64,000 nucleotides of DNA from Chloroflexota bacterium (GCA_022821645.1 JAJEDE010000002.1:102903-166902); one strand, 5' to 3'; counted from the first letter of the stretch, positions 11,948-21,688 are shown. The notes: a model not told the origin generated them from the letters alone. Made by a program: numbers and translations.

Positions 11948-14860
11948 CTACCTACCCAATGCAGCCTGTGTCGCGCTAGATCTCTCCGCCAGTCGTCGGC
12001 ACGAAGCGGCATGCTGCAATTGCTGAGGACAAGGCTCGACAGTTGCTGTGAGTTGCCCCTCATAGGCCTTGTACGATACTGCGCCCGATTCGAAGACCCT
12101 GACGGTAAGCAGAGGGATGACCGCCGCCTGCAGATTGTCGTACCGTAGCCGCACGGCCAGAGCCCAGACGCCTGGGCCGAGACTGGATCCAGAGGACTCG
12201 AAAGCGGTAGCACCACCGTTTGGCCCTTGAGGTGCAAGGCGAATCCTGAGAGGATCAAACTCGTAAACGAATCTTCCTGACTGTTGGGTCGGCAGAATCT
12301 GTCCGGCGTACCACTGCATTCCCTCGTAGATCGTGTATCTATCTGATCCCACTGGAATTGGCAACGCCCAGGGTGTGTCATCTACTCGAAGTACCAGCCA
12401 GTCCTGACCAGTCCACTGCTGCGACGCGCGGTTTGTAAACGTCGCGGTAAAGTTGACGGTATTCCCGGTCGAGTGGACTTCCGACACGAGAACCGAGAAT
12501 TGTGCCCCGCGCACCGGCTTGGTGGAGTCGATGTTCGTCACAGCACTTGGCCTCTTTGCGTAGGCCTGGAGTCCGTGACCCTGCCAGATTCTGACCGGTT
12601 CCCTCCACTTCGACGGGAAACCACGAATGCTGGCATACAAAAATGCAACGGCACCTTGAGGAACTAGCACGATGTCAGGGAATCGCTCGTCCAGCGGCTC
12701 GGATGCGATCTCCGTTAGAAGATGGATCCCGGTCGGGTCAATCTCGCCGTATAGCTGCGCATGCGCCAAAGTGGACGCTAGTCGAACGTTGTCAAGACGA
12801 TGGAGAGCCTCTGTTAAATACACGGTCGCAGACGACGGGACTGCGCGTCGCAAAGCCTCGAAAGACTGGTCCGAGGGATCTGGATCTAGTCGCAGGAACG
12901 CTGGTTGCAGTCGGTAGAGCACATCGGTTCCATCGCGCACGAGTGGCTCAAATAGGCTGGCATCGCTCAGCCAGCGCTGGGCCCGAGTCGGGAGAGTGCC
13001 AACCCACGCGTCCGTAGCATGTACGTAAGCGATACCGAGCCGCCGAAGTGCGGTCGGCTCAAGGTAACGGATCGCGTCGGCGTACTCGGGGCCAGTCTTT
13101 GGGTGTAGGTGACGCAGGCCTGAGAATCCCGTGGCGTTTGGACGCCCCGTGGCGGAGGTGACGGCTTTCGGATGAGGTGAGAGAATACGGGCGTCGACCA
13201 GAGTCTGCGCGCGAATATAGTCAGCCACAATCTCCGAACCGAACCGACTGACCGCGTAACGCCCCTCGAGCGAAGAATCAGCCTCTCCCATCTCAGGCTG
13301 TGTATTCGCCAAGTGGACTCCACGGCCTATAGCTTGAGCTAGGCTGAGAACTGGTCCGGCTGCCGTCGGCCAAGTCACAATGATAAAGACTACGGTGGCA
13401 GCAGCGTAGCGCTGCCGATAGCGCAATCTTGCTAAGCGTTCGCTCAGCGCCACTATGAGCGCCAAGAGGGCGAGGTTTCGTGCGTGCCCATCAAATCGCG
13501 TGACGTCCTGAGGGGCCGGTGCATACTGTAGGGCAAGTGCGGACACGAAGAAGACGCCGCTTCCGACTGTAAGTAGCAGCACGAGTCGCGTGCGTATGCT
13601 GAGCAGCGCAGCGGCAAATGCGACCAGAACTGGGCCGACCCCTAGCACCCAGATCCCGCCGGGCCGCGCGTCCAACGTCCCGAACGGTGACCGGCTGCCC
13701 GGGGTGTCGAGCCAACCCAATGAAAGACCGGACTGCGATGTACCGAACAGGATGTCGGTGATGCCTCCGCCACTCGCGACCAGCAGGAGCACAGCCAGCG
13801 TTGGACCCATAGCCGCAAGCCTGACGGTGTCATTGCCGAAGGATCTTGCGCGCCCAATCCGAAGAACCAGCCAAGCGTCCTGAAGAACCCAGAGGGCAAG
13901 CGTCACAAGTGCAATCGGTTCGTCCAAGAGGCCCACAAACGCAATAACGGCGGCCAAAGTCAGAGAGCCCGCCCAAGAGCGCACATCGGCCGTGGCGACG
14001 CGCTCGAGCACGACAGTGGAAAGGGCGTACGACATGACGAATAGGGGCTTCCATATGTTCGGCGGCGTTGCATCGAATCGCGTCGGCCATGGAAGCGAAA
14101 TCTCGGGCCAGTACAGGCCGGCTAGAGATTCGCGAACCCCGGCGGCTGGAATCCCTGCCGGAACCGGAATCTGCAAAACGGCAGGAGGCGTGGTGGCCAC
14201 TAACGTCCAGGCCCCAGCTGTCAGAAGCAGGGGCACCAACACCATGGCTATGAGCCACGAGCCTCGCTGCAACACCAGGGTTGCGACCACCAGAAGCAGG
14301 CCAATCCATGCGTAAGCGCTAAGCACTTCAGTGGTAAAGGCCAGATCCGGACCGAACGGTGGCGCCAACAACCCAATCAGCATGTCGACACCGAAGTGGT
14401 AGGCGAAAGGCTGCCCCGGATTCCAGGGGAGGGTTGGCGGATATCCTCCCGCCCGTATAAACGATGCCAGCCCCAAATGAATGTCAGCGTCGGGGATCGA
14501 AAGCGTCTGGCGTATGGCCAGGACAATCGAGAAGAGTGCAAGCCAGGCGGCAGCGAAAGCGGCAGCTGTGCGCACCGGCAGTTGCAGCATTTCTCGCTCG
14601 CGCCAAGCTAGTCTCGCGGCAACTGCCAGAACGAGGATCCAGCCCGCCAGAGCCCCGGCGCGGCCGGGAATCGCGTGAAGGATAAAGCTAGCAGCCAAGC
14701 CCCAAAGCGCAGGTCCGATCACCAGTCCCTGTGCCAGAGCCATGCGGTCGTCGGTCTGCCGTAGCGCCACCCGTACCACGACATAACCCACCGCCGCCAA
14801 CGTCAACAGTTCAAGCGCCAGCAGTAACAGACCGGGAATGACTGCCGGGTCAACCGTCAC
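11948..14860 (-). CDS. GT-C-like polytopic membrane protein, paralogue 3 of 4
   Basis: A 970-residue paralogue starting at GTG 14860. The N-terminal membrane half has DADIH in the first loop and the variant AYHFG where the others have YYHYG or PYHYG. The soluble half keeps PNATGF, GPEYADAIRYLEP, WLSD and the C-terminal PWALP / WALAVRLR / AYEG blocks. Unlike its siblings it runs about 30 residues past the AYEG block into a Gln/Arg/Ala-rich tail with two cysteines. The next array gene starts only 36 nt downstream, which supports co-transcription. Function as for paralogue 1: a possible lipid-linked sugar transferase. Confidence 0.72.
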   Translation of the reverse strand: MTVDPAVIPGLLLLALELLTLAAVGYVVVRVALRQTDDRMALAQGLVIGPALWGLAASFILHAIPGRAGALAGWILVLAVAARLAWREREMLQLPVRTAAAFAAAWLALFSIVLAIRQTLSIPDADIHLGLASFIRAGGYPPTLPWNPGQPFAYHFGVDMLIGLLAPPFGPDLAFTTEVLSAYAWIGLLLVVATLVLQRGSWLIAMVLVPLLLTAGAWTLVATTPPAVLQIPVPAGIPAAGVRESLAGLYWPEISLPWPTRFDATPPNIWKPLFVMSYALSTVVLERVATADVRSWAGSLTLAAVIAFVGLLDEPIALVTLALWVLQDAWLVLRIGRARSFGNDTVRLAAMGPTLAVLLLVASGGGITDILFGTSQSGLSLGWLDTPGSRSPFGTLDARPGGIWVLGVGPVLVAFAAALLSIRTRLVLLLTVGSGVFFVSALALQYAPAPQDVTRFDGHARNLALLALIVALSERLARLRYRQRYAAATVVFIIVTWPTAAGPVLSLAQAIGRGVHLANTQPEMGEADSSLEGRYAVSRFGSEIVADYIRAQTLVDARILSPHPKAVTSATGRPNATGFSGLRHLHPKTGPEYADAIRYLEPTALRRLGIAYVHATDAWVGTLPTRAQRWLSDASLFEPLVRDGTDVLYRLQPAFLRLDPDPSDQSFEALRRAVPSSATVYLTEALHRLDNVRLASTLAHAQLYGEIDPTGIHLLTEIASEPLDERFPDIVLVPQGAVAFLYASIRGFPSKWREPVRIWQGHGLQAYAKRPSAVTNIDSTKPVRGAQFSVLVSEVHSTGNTVNFTATFTNRASQQWTGQDWLVLRVDDTPWALPIPVGSDRYTIYEGMQWYAGQILPTQQSGRFVYEFDPLRIRLAPQGPNGGATAFESSGSSLGPGVWALAVRLRYDNLQAAVIPLLTVRVFESGAVSYKAYEGQLTATVEPCPQQLQHAASCRRLAERSSATQAALGR

Positions 14861-14958
14861 TCAGACTCTCCCGGCATTGCTACACGGGGTGTGCGCCTGT
14901 CCAGAGGGCCGCCGGCCCGACGTGTGTTTCGGCCGACGCTCTGCGGATTCTGCCGGCC

Positions 14959-17793
14959 TCACGGAATTAACGCCGCGCCAAGCGTTCCTTCATAGACCGC
15001 ATATGCAACCTCTCCTGCGTTTGAAACCGTAAGGCTCATCAGCGGGATGTACGCGAGTTCCCACCAATCGCCTCGCAGGCGCACGGCCAGCGTCCAGTCG
15101 CCTGGCTCAAGGGCCGTACCAGAGGAAGGCGCCGCCGCGAATTCACCGTCGCCCTCCGCCACCAGAAGACTCACCGCACGCGGGTCAAACTCAAACCGGC
15201 GCTCCGTCGTGCCCCTGCCGGGAACGACCTGACCGCCGAACCATTGCGACCCGGCATGACGACGTTCGTCCGCCTCAAATTCGCGCGGAATCGCCCAGGG
15301 CGAGGCGTCGGTTGACGTCACCAGCCAGTCCTGGCCCTTCCATTGGTCGGGCTCCCGGTCCAGGAACTTGGCGGTGAAGGCGATTCGACCATCGGCCGTC
15401 TGGACGTCGGACACCTCAACGCTGAACGGACGCGGCGGCGGCGGCATGATCGGGTTGGCGGCTTTGCCTAGCGGATATATCGCAATCTCGTCGTTCCACC
15501 AGATTGGCTGACGCCGGTCCAGGGGAAACGCGGATGGGGCCAGGCGCGCCGACGTAACAATGAGGTCAGGCGTCCGATCTCCCAGTGGTTCGGTGGGAAA
15601 ATGGGGTCGGCTGTGCCAGGTTGGCGTCGGTCGCGCACGACCGAGAAGCTGGGTGTGCGAAAGCACCACTGCGGCACGAATTGAATTCACCGGTTCGAGC
15701 GCCGGCGAGAGGTACACCGTGGCGTCGGGCGACACCGCTTGCCGCAGACCTTCGAACGACTCAGGCGGCGGTGTCGTCGCCATATCCAGGAACACGGGCT
15801 GGACTCGATACAGGGTGTCGACACCGTCGCGAATCAGCGGTTCGAAGAAGCTCGGGTCTTCCAGCCAGCGCTGCCCGCGCTCCGGCAAATCGGCGATCCA
15901 CGCGTCAGGCGCATGGACGTAGTCAACGCCGAGACGTCGGACCGCCAGCGGTTCAAGAAAGCGGATCGCGTCCAGGTACTCCGGGCCATGCACTGGGACG
16001 AATTGCACGAACTCGGCGTAGGCCGAGGCGTTAGGACGGCCAGTCACAATCGACATTTCGATGGGAGAAGGCGACAGGATGCGGGCGTCGACCGACGTGT
16101 GCTCGCGTATGTATTCGGCAACTACCTCCGACATCGGCTTACGCATCACGTAGCGGCCAATCAGGTCCGAATGAATGGCTGACGGATCGCGTCGGGCATT
16201 AGCGAACTCGGGCCCGCGCCGAAGAGCAAGGCCAATGTTCTGTGCCGGCGCCGCGACCGTTGGCCAGGTGACAAGGGCAACCAGCACCGCGCTCGTGGCA
16301 TAGCGCCAGCGTGGCGAGAGCGCGGCCATTCGCGCACCCAAGGCCACCAGCAACGCCAGCAGCGCGAAGTTCCGTGCATGACCGTCAAGACGAACCAGAT
16401 CCAACGAGAACTCGTATCGCAGCGACAGCGCCGCCAGCAGCATCAGAAGACTGGTCGCCGCCAGAGCCAGCACCAGTCGCTGTCGCCAGGCCAGCAGCAG
16501 GGCTCCGACGGTTACGGGCACGGTGCCAAGCGCCAGCACGCCTACGCCGCCCGACAAGCGGGTGAATTCGCCCAACGGCCGCCGGCTGCCGGCGTCGGCG
16601 ATCCATCCAAGTGACAACCCCGTGTGTGACGAACTGGTCAGAGCCCCGGTAATCGCGCCTCCGCCAACGGCAAGGAGCAACGCCGCGAGCACGGGTCCCG
16701 AACACGCGCGAAGCACCGGCTCCCACCGCACCGGACTGCGGCTGCTGTCTCCGCGCAGGCGCCGAACGAGCGGCACGAGATGTGAGCCGCGATGCAGCTC
16801 ATAGAGTTCCAGAAGTCCCCACAGACCAAGTACGACCGGGGCCACCGTTTCGTCAACCAGCCCTAGAAAACCAATGGCCAGCGCCAGGGCAACATGCCCC
16901 AGCCACCCTCGCCTGCCGCAAACCGTCGCGCGCTCCAGCGCTACAAACGCCAGGGCGTAGGCAAACACGAAATGGGGCTTCCAAATGTTCGCCGGCGACG
17001 CTTCAACCGCGGTCTTCCAGGGATAGTCCACCGTGGGCCAGTAAACGCCCCACAACGAAGCGCGTACGCCGGCCTCCGGGATTCCCGCCGGAATCGGGAC
17101 CTGCAAAATGCCCGGCGGCGCTGTGTAGTGCAGTTGCGTCCACAGTCCAAACGACAGCAGTAGCGGGCAAATCACCAGCGCGGTGATCCGCGAGCCAAAC
17201 CTCACGACCGTTGCGACCACGAGCAGCGCCAGGCTGGTCCACGCGTACGCGTCGATGACCTCGGTCGAAAACGCGGGGTCTGGGCCCACCGGCGGCGCCA
17301 GCAGGGCCATCAGCAAGTCCGCCCCGTAGTGGTACGGCGCGGGCAACCCGGGGTGCCAGGGAAACGCCGGCGGGTATCCCCCGGCGCGGATGGAAGCGGC
17401 CAAGCCCAGGTGCAGATACGCGTCAACGATGTACATCAACTGACGGCTGGCCAGCACAAACCAGAAGAGCACCAGCCCCGCCGCCACAAACCCGACAACG
17501 GTGCGAGGCTTGAGTCGCAGGCTGGCCGGCGCCCGCCAGGCAAGTCCGGCGGCCAGCGCCACCGTGACGATCCAGGCAGCCAGTGCACCTGCCAGACCGG
17601 GAAACAGGTGCAGGACGAAATTGACGGTCAGCCCCCAGAGCGCCGGCCCGATGACCATCCCTTGAGCCAGCGCCAGCAGGTCGTTGGACTGCCGCAGCGC
17701 CACCCGTGCGACCACGACACCGATAGCGGCCAACACCAGCAGTTCCAGGACCAACAGGATCAGACCCGGGAGGACGGTCGGATCAACCGTCAT
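14959..17793 (-). CDS. GT-C-like polytopic membrane protein, paralogue 4 of 4
   Basis: A 944-residue paralogue, first in transcription order, starting at ATG 17793. The first-loop motif is DAYLH, so the second acidic residue of D-x-[D/E] is replaced by Tyr; PYHYG is kept. Membrane segments fill residues ~1-560 and the C-terminal domain ends with PWAIP, QWFGGQ, FEFDP, WTLAVRLRGDWW and VYEG. A Ser/Arg-rich insert (around SSRSPVRW) lengthens one cytoplasmic loop. The altered acidic motif suggests that this copy may differ in activity from copies 1-3. It lies 91 nt after the Nudix gene. Confidence 0.72.
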   Translation of the reverse strand: MTVDPTVLPGLILLVLELLVLAAIGVVVARVALRQSNDLLALAQGMVIGPALWGLTVNFVLHLFPGLAGALAAWIVTVALAAGLAWRAPASLRLKPRTVVGFVAAGLVLFWFVLASRQLMYIVDAYLHLGLAASIRAGGYPPAFPWHPGLPAPYHYGADLLMALLAPPVGPDPAFSTEVIDAYAWTSLALLVVATVVRFGSRITALVICPLLLSFGLWTQLHYTAPPGILQVPIPAGIPEAGVRASLWGVYWPTVDYPWKTAVEASPANIWKPHFVFAYALAFVALERATVCGRRGWLGHVALALAIGFLGLVDETVAPVVLGLWGLLELYELHRGSHLVPLVRRLRGDSSRSPVRWEPVLRACSGPVLAALLLAVGGGAITGALTSSSHTGLSLGWIADAGSRRPLGEFTRLSGGVGVLALGTVPVTVGALLLAWRQRLVLALAATSLLMLLAALSLRYEFSLDLVRLDGHARNFALLALLVALGARMAALSPRWRYATSAVLVALVTWPTVAAPAQNIGLALRRGPEFANARRDPSAIHSDLIGRYVMRKPMSEVVAEYIREHTSVDARILSPSPIEMSIVTGRPNASAYAEFVQFVPVHGPEYLDAIRFLEPLAVRRLGVDYVHAPDAWIADLPERGQRWLEDPSFFEPLIRDGVDTLYRVQPVFLDMATTPPPESFEGLRQAVSPDATVYLSPALEPVNSIRAAVVLSHTQLLGRARPTPTWHSRPHFPTEPLGDRTPDLIVTSARLAPSAFPLDRRQPIWWNDEIAIYPLGKAANPIMPPPPRPFSVEVSDVQTADGRIAFTAKFLDREPDQWKGQDWLVTSTDASPWAIPREFEADERRHAGSQWFGGQVVPGRGTTERRFEFDPRAVSLLVAEGDGEFAAAPSSGTALEPGDWTLAVRLRGDWWELAYIPLMSLTVSNAGEVAYAVYEGTLGAALIP

Positions 17794-17884
17794 TCACCCA
17801 GCACCCTTCGGTGACGCCCACCGTCGCTCGTGTGGGCCATGGCAAACATCGGCGGCCGGGTCCGGAATCCTGCCGAGTGCGCGC

Positions 17885-18367
17885 TCAGCCCAAGAACAGG
17901 CAATACTCCCCGCCTCGGGGGTTTTCCACGTCGGCCGGATACAGGAGATTGCGTGAGGCGCCAAGCGCTCGCGCGGCGATGGCGCGATTGATTTCGGGCA
18001 CCTGTTCCAGCGCATCCAGTTCCGACAGGGTCAGATACGCCGCGCGGTCGACTTCGTCGCCAGGCACCGGCTCGCCGGCCTCCGGCCGCATGAGAAACAC
18101 CACGTATGTACTGTTCGTGTCATCCCAGCGGCTGCGAACGGCCAGGACTCCTTGAACGGAGGCTTCAACCCCGGTTTCCTCGCGCACCTCGCGCACCACG
18201 GCCGAATCCAACGTCTCGTCGCGGTCAACGAAACCGCCCGGAATCTGCCAGTTGCCGCGCCCATACCGCGAGGCGCGGCGGACGAACAGCACGGAGCGAC
18301 CGCGCACCACCGCGCCTCCTACCCCGACGTTATAGCCCTGGTTGTACTGCTCGAAGCTCACGGGCAC
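17885..18367 (-). CDS. Nudix hydrolase
   Basis: A 160-residue Nudix-fold pyrophosphohydrolase. The Nudix box is complete: G-x5-E-x7-R-E-x2-E-E-x-G, seen as GFVDRDE followed by REVREETG (residues ~45-66). Such enzymes cleave nucleoside diphosphates linked to another group in the cytosol, using Mg2+. The WQIPGG lead-in is typical of ADP-ribose, NADH or general clean-up members; the substrate cannot be fixed. Start is a GTG at 18367, with an in-frame GTG at 18361 as alternative. It heads the minus-strand run of four paralogous membrane proteins. Confidence 0.88.
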   Translation of the reverse strand: MPVSFEQYNQGYNVGVGGAVVRGRSVLFVRRASRYGRGNWQIPGGFVDRDETLDSAVVREVREETGVEASVQGVLAVRSRWDDTNSTYVVFLMRPEAGEPVPGDEVDRAAYLTLSELDALEQVPEINRAIAARALGASRNLLYPADVENPRGGEYCLFLG

Positions 18368-18516
18368 CAGTTTCCCAAATCCCTGATTACCAATCCGGCT
18401 GACCGCCGATTATGGACCATGGCCCGCAGCTGGCTCCTGAATTGTCGGCTTGTTGGCTGCGATCCGGATAGTCTGTCCCAGCGGGAGCAGCGGCCGGCTG
18501 TCGGGTTTCCACGACG

Positions 18517-18546
18517 TTGTAGCCGAGCGCCCGCGCTCCCTAGAAT
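18517..18546 (+). promoter_or_regulatory. Candidate sigma70-type promoter for PHP-lon
   Basis: TAGAAT (18541-18546, five of six matches to TATAAT) lies 18 nt after TTGTAG (18517-18522). It sits 45 nt before the PHP-gene ATG, in the 223-nt divergent gap between the Nudix and PHP genes. Only the -10 box is a good match. Confidence 0.4.
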
Positions 18547-18590
18547 CGAGCAGGCGCACGACGCCACTCCTACCATTGGTCACCGAAACC

Positions 18591-19268
18591 ATGCTCTTTG
18601 ACTTTCAGACCCACACGTTCCTCAGCGACGGCGTTCTGTCGCCAATAGAACTGCTGCGCCGGTGCCATGTCTCGGGCTACACGGCCATAGCCATTACCGA
18701 TCACGCCAGTCCGGCGAACGTGCAGGGTCTCGTCGAGGCCCTGGCCCGCGATTGCCGGGAGGCGGAGGCGGCCTGGGACATGGTGGCGCTGGCCGGCGTG
18801 GAGCTTACCCACGTGCCTCCGGCCGCGATCGACCGGGTGGCGCGCATGGCTGCGGAGGCCGGCGCGGAGTTCATCGCCGTTCACGGCGAGACCATCGTGG
18901 AGCCGGTAGCCGCGGGCACCAACCGCGCGGCCCTGGAGTCGGAATACGTACACGCGCTGGTGCATCCCGGCCTGCTCAGCCCAGAGTTGAGCCACGTCGC
19001 ACGCGAGAACGGCAAGTTCGTCGAGCTTTCGGCCCGACGCGGTCATTCGCTGACCAACGGACACGTGGCCAATGTTTGTCGCCAGGCGGGAGCGAAGCTC
19101 CTCGTCAACAGCGATGCGCACGAACCCGGCGACCTTCTCACCGAGGCGCTAGCCCGCCGGGTTGCGCGCGGCGCCGGCCTGGACGCCGACGAAACGGAGA
19201 CCGTGCTGGTGGACAACCCGCTGGAACTCCTGGCTCGGCTGGGTCGGTCCATTGCGGAAGGCGCATGA
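18591..19268 (+). CDS. PHP-domain protein (histidinol-phosphatase-like)
   Basis: A 225-residue protein of the PHP metal-dependent phosphoesterase superfamily. The start is ATG 18591, which opens directly on MLFDFQTHTFLSDG. Later PHP motifs are present: AITDHAS, AVHGE, ALVHPG and VNSDAHEP. The first motif normally reads DxHxH; here the first His is Gln (FQTHT), which removes one expected metal ligand. The stop codon overlaps the lon start by 4 nt (ATGA), so the two are translationally coupled. The substrate is unknown; a role in histidine synthesis is not implied. Confidence 0.82.
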   Translation: MLFDFQTHTFLSDGVLSPIELLRRCHVSGYTAIAITDHASPANVQGLVEALARDCREAEAAWDMVALAGVELTHVPPAAIDRVARMAAEAGAEFIAVHGETIVEPVAAGTNRAALESEYVHALVHPGLLSPELSHVARENGKFVELSARRGHSLTNGHVANVCRQAGAKLLVNSDAHEPGDLLTEALARRVARGAGLDADETETVLVDNPLELLARLGRSIAEGA

Positions 19269-21688
19269 GCCCAATGGCGGACACCACGCTGCTGCACGAC
19301 GACCAACGGATAGCGGCTGAACGCGAGGCGACAGGCGCCAGCCCGCCGTCCGGCGGTCTGGACGACCAAACCATTGAGGTCGACCTGCCCGTGCTCCCGC
19401 TGCGCGGCGAAACCCTGTTCCCCATCCCGGATACGGTGAACTCGTTCGTGGTGGGTCGCGAGCAGTCCCTGGCCGCGATCGAGGAGGCCTTGAGTCGTGA
19501 CCGCCGCGTCCTGGCCATCAGTCAGCACGATCCCGACGCCGAGACCGTGACCTTTAGCGATCTGCACGAGGTTGGAACGGAAGCCAAAATCGCACGCGTG
19601 CTCAAGTTGCCGGATGGAAGCACCAGCGTGCTGGCCGAAGGCATCCGACGAGTGCGAGCCATCACCCCGGTTTCCGAACACCCGTTCATCCGGGCGATCG
19701 GATGGGTTGTCGAGGAGTTGAACGAAGCACCGGCCGAAGCCCGGGAGCTGATGCCGCTCACGCTGGAACTGTTTCACAGCGTGGTGGAACTCAACGACAC
19801 GACGCCTGACGAGGCCTATATCCGCGCGATGAACGCGGAGACGCCCGGCTTGCTGGCCGACATCGTGGCGGCCTCGCTCAACCTGGTGTCCGGCACCCAG
19901 CAGGAATTGCTCGAGATTCGGGAAGTCTCAGAGCGCCTGCGGCTGGTTCACACGGTCCTGGAAGAAGAGATTCGCGTGCTGGAATTGGAGCGCCAACTCC
20001 GCGACGACGTGCGCGAGGAAGTGGACAAGGATCAACGTGAGTTCATCCTGCGCGAACAGCTGCGAACGATCACCAAGGAGCTTGGGGAGACCAGCGCCCA
20101 AAACACCGAGATCACCGAATTCCGCGAGAAGCTGGAAGCCGGACGCTATCCCGAAGCTGTAATCGAGCGCGGACTCAAAGAGATCGACCGCCTCAACGCT
20201 ATGCCGCCCGGATCACCCGAGGCCAGCATGGTGCGGAATTACCTCGAGTGGCTGATTGAGCTTCCCTGGAAGAAGCGCACCCGAGATAACACCGACATTA
20301 AGCGCGCGGCGCAGATTCTGGACACGCACCATCACGGACTTGACCGCGTCAAGGAGCGGCTTCTCGAGTACATCGCCGTGCGTCGCCTGGCGCGGCAGTC
20401 ACGCAGCCCAATCCTGTGCTTTGTTGGTCCGCCTGGCGTCGGCAAGACCAGCCTTGGACAATCGATTGCCCAGGCGCTGTCGCGCAAGTTCGTGCGGGTC
20501 TCGCTAGGCGGCGTTCGCGACGAAGCTGAAATCCGCGGACATCGCATGACCTACATCGGTTCCATGCCCGGCCGCATCCTGCAAATGATGCGCCAGGCGG
20601 GCACCGTCAATCCCGTGTTCATGATCGACGAGCTTGACAAGCTCGGCGTGGACTTCCGGGGAGATCCTGCAGCCGCCCTGCTTGAGGTGCTTGACCCCGA
20701 GCAAAACGCCGCATTCAGCGACCACTACCTGGAGATTCCCTACGACCTCAGCCGCGTCATCTTCATTGCCACGGCCAACACCTTGGAAGGTCTGCCGCCG
20801 GCCCTCATCGACCGGATGGAGGTCGTCGAACTTCCCGGATACGTCGAGGACGAGAAACTGGCCATTGCTGAGCGTTTTCTGATTCCCAGGGAACTTGAGG
20901 AGCACGGCCTGGAGTCGGACGCCGTTCGCTTCACACACGATGCCCTGACTCGAATCATCCGCGAGTACACGCGCGAGGCCGGAGTGCGGGGACTGACGCG
21001 TTCAATCGCGTCTGTCGCACGCAAGCGGGCCCTGGCACGAGCCGAACGCAAAGATCGAGACTGGAAGATTAGCTCCCGCGACGTTCCCAAAGCGCTTGGC
21101 CCCCCACGTTTTCGCTTCGGCCCGGCCGAGACCGAGGCAAGCGTGGGCACGGCGATGGCGGTCTTCAGCACACCGGCGGGGGGCGACCTCTCACCGGTCG
21201 AGGTCTCACTGGCGTCCGGGTCTGGACAGATTCTGCTTACCGGACTTCTGGGACGCGTGATGAAAGAGTCGGCCCACGCGGCCCTCACCTACGCTCGAGC
21301 GTGGACCGACCGGCTCGAGCACAAGAACCACCACTTCGCCCAGTTGGATGTGCACGTGCACGTGCCGTCCGGCGCCTTGCCCAAGGATGGGCCATCGGCT
21401 GGGCTGGCCGTTGTCGTGGCGCTGATTTCGGCGCTTACCCGCCGGCAAGTCCGCCACGACCTAACGTTGACCGGGGAAATCACGCTGCAGGGCCGAGTAC
21501 TGCCAGTCGGCGCGATCAAGCCCAAAGTACTCGGCGCACACCGGGCCGGAGTTCGCACATTCGTGCTGCCGCAGGGCAATCGGCAGGACCTCGCCGAACT
21601 CCCAAGGCACGTCAGGCAGGACATCGAATTCATCGAAGTCGCCACGGTTGATGAAGCGCTTCGCCGCGCACTCTTGGGTGTCCAATAG
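19265..21688 (+). CDS. lon: ATP-dependent Lon protease
   Basis: Cytosolic AAA+ serine protease that degrades misfolded and regulatory proteins. At 807 residues it is of normal length. Order: N-terminal substrate-binding LON domain (~35-230), coiled-coil region, Walker A GPPGVGKTS (~388-396), Walker B FMIDELDKLG, sensor region, and the C-terminal protease domain with Ser ~711 in DGPSAG and Lys ~754 in AIKPK. The ATG at 19265 overlaps the PHP stop by 4 nt. Longer upstream frame is shadow sequence with no Lon similarity, so the ATGA overlap start was chosen. Confidence 0.97.
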   Translation: MSPMADTTLLHDDQRIAAEREATGASPPSGGLDDQTIEVDLPVLPLRGETLFPIPDTVNSFVVGREQSLAAIEEALSRDRRVLAISQHDPDAETVTFSDLHEVGTEAKIARVLKLPDGSTSVLAEGIRRVRAITPVSEHPFIRAIGWVVEELNEAPAEARELMPLTLELFHSVVELNDTTPDEAYIRAMNAETPGLLADIVAASLNLVSGTQQELLEIREVSERLRLVHTVLEEEIRVLELERQLRDDVREEVDKDQREFILREQLRTITKELGETSAQNTEITEFREKLEAGRYPEAVIERGLKEIDRLNAMPPGSPEASMVRNYLEWLIELPWKKRTRDNTDIKRAAQILDTHHHGLDRVKERLLEYIAVRRLARQSRSPILCFVGPPGVGKTSLGQSIAQALSRKFVRVSLGGVRDEAEIRGHRMTYIGSMPGRILQMMRQAGTVNPVFMIDELDKLGVDFRGDPAAALLEVLDPEQNAAFSDHYLEIPYDLSRVIFIATANTLEGLPPALIDRMEVVELPGYVEDEKLAIAERFLIPRELEEHGLESDAVRFTHDALTRIIREYTREAGVRGLTRSIASVARKRALARAERKDRDWKISSRDVPKALGPPRFRFGPAETEASVGTAMAVFSTPAGGDLSPVEVSLASGSGQILLTGLLGRVMKESAHAALTYARAWTDRLEHKNHHFAQLDVHVHVPSGALPKDGPSAGLAVVVALISALTRRQVRHDLTLTGEITLQGRVLPVGAIKPKVLGAHRAGVRTFVLPQGNRQDLAELPRHVRQDIEFIEVATVDEALRRALLGVQ

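Noticed and set aside
18591..19268. Histidinol phosphatase of histidine synthesis
   Set aside because: No his genes nearby, the first metal motif is altered, and the PHP family is functionally broad.
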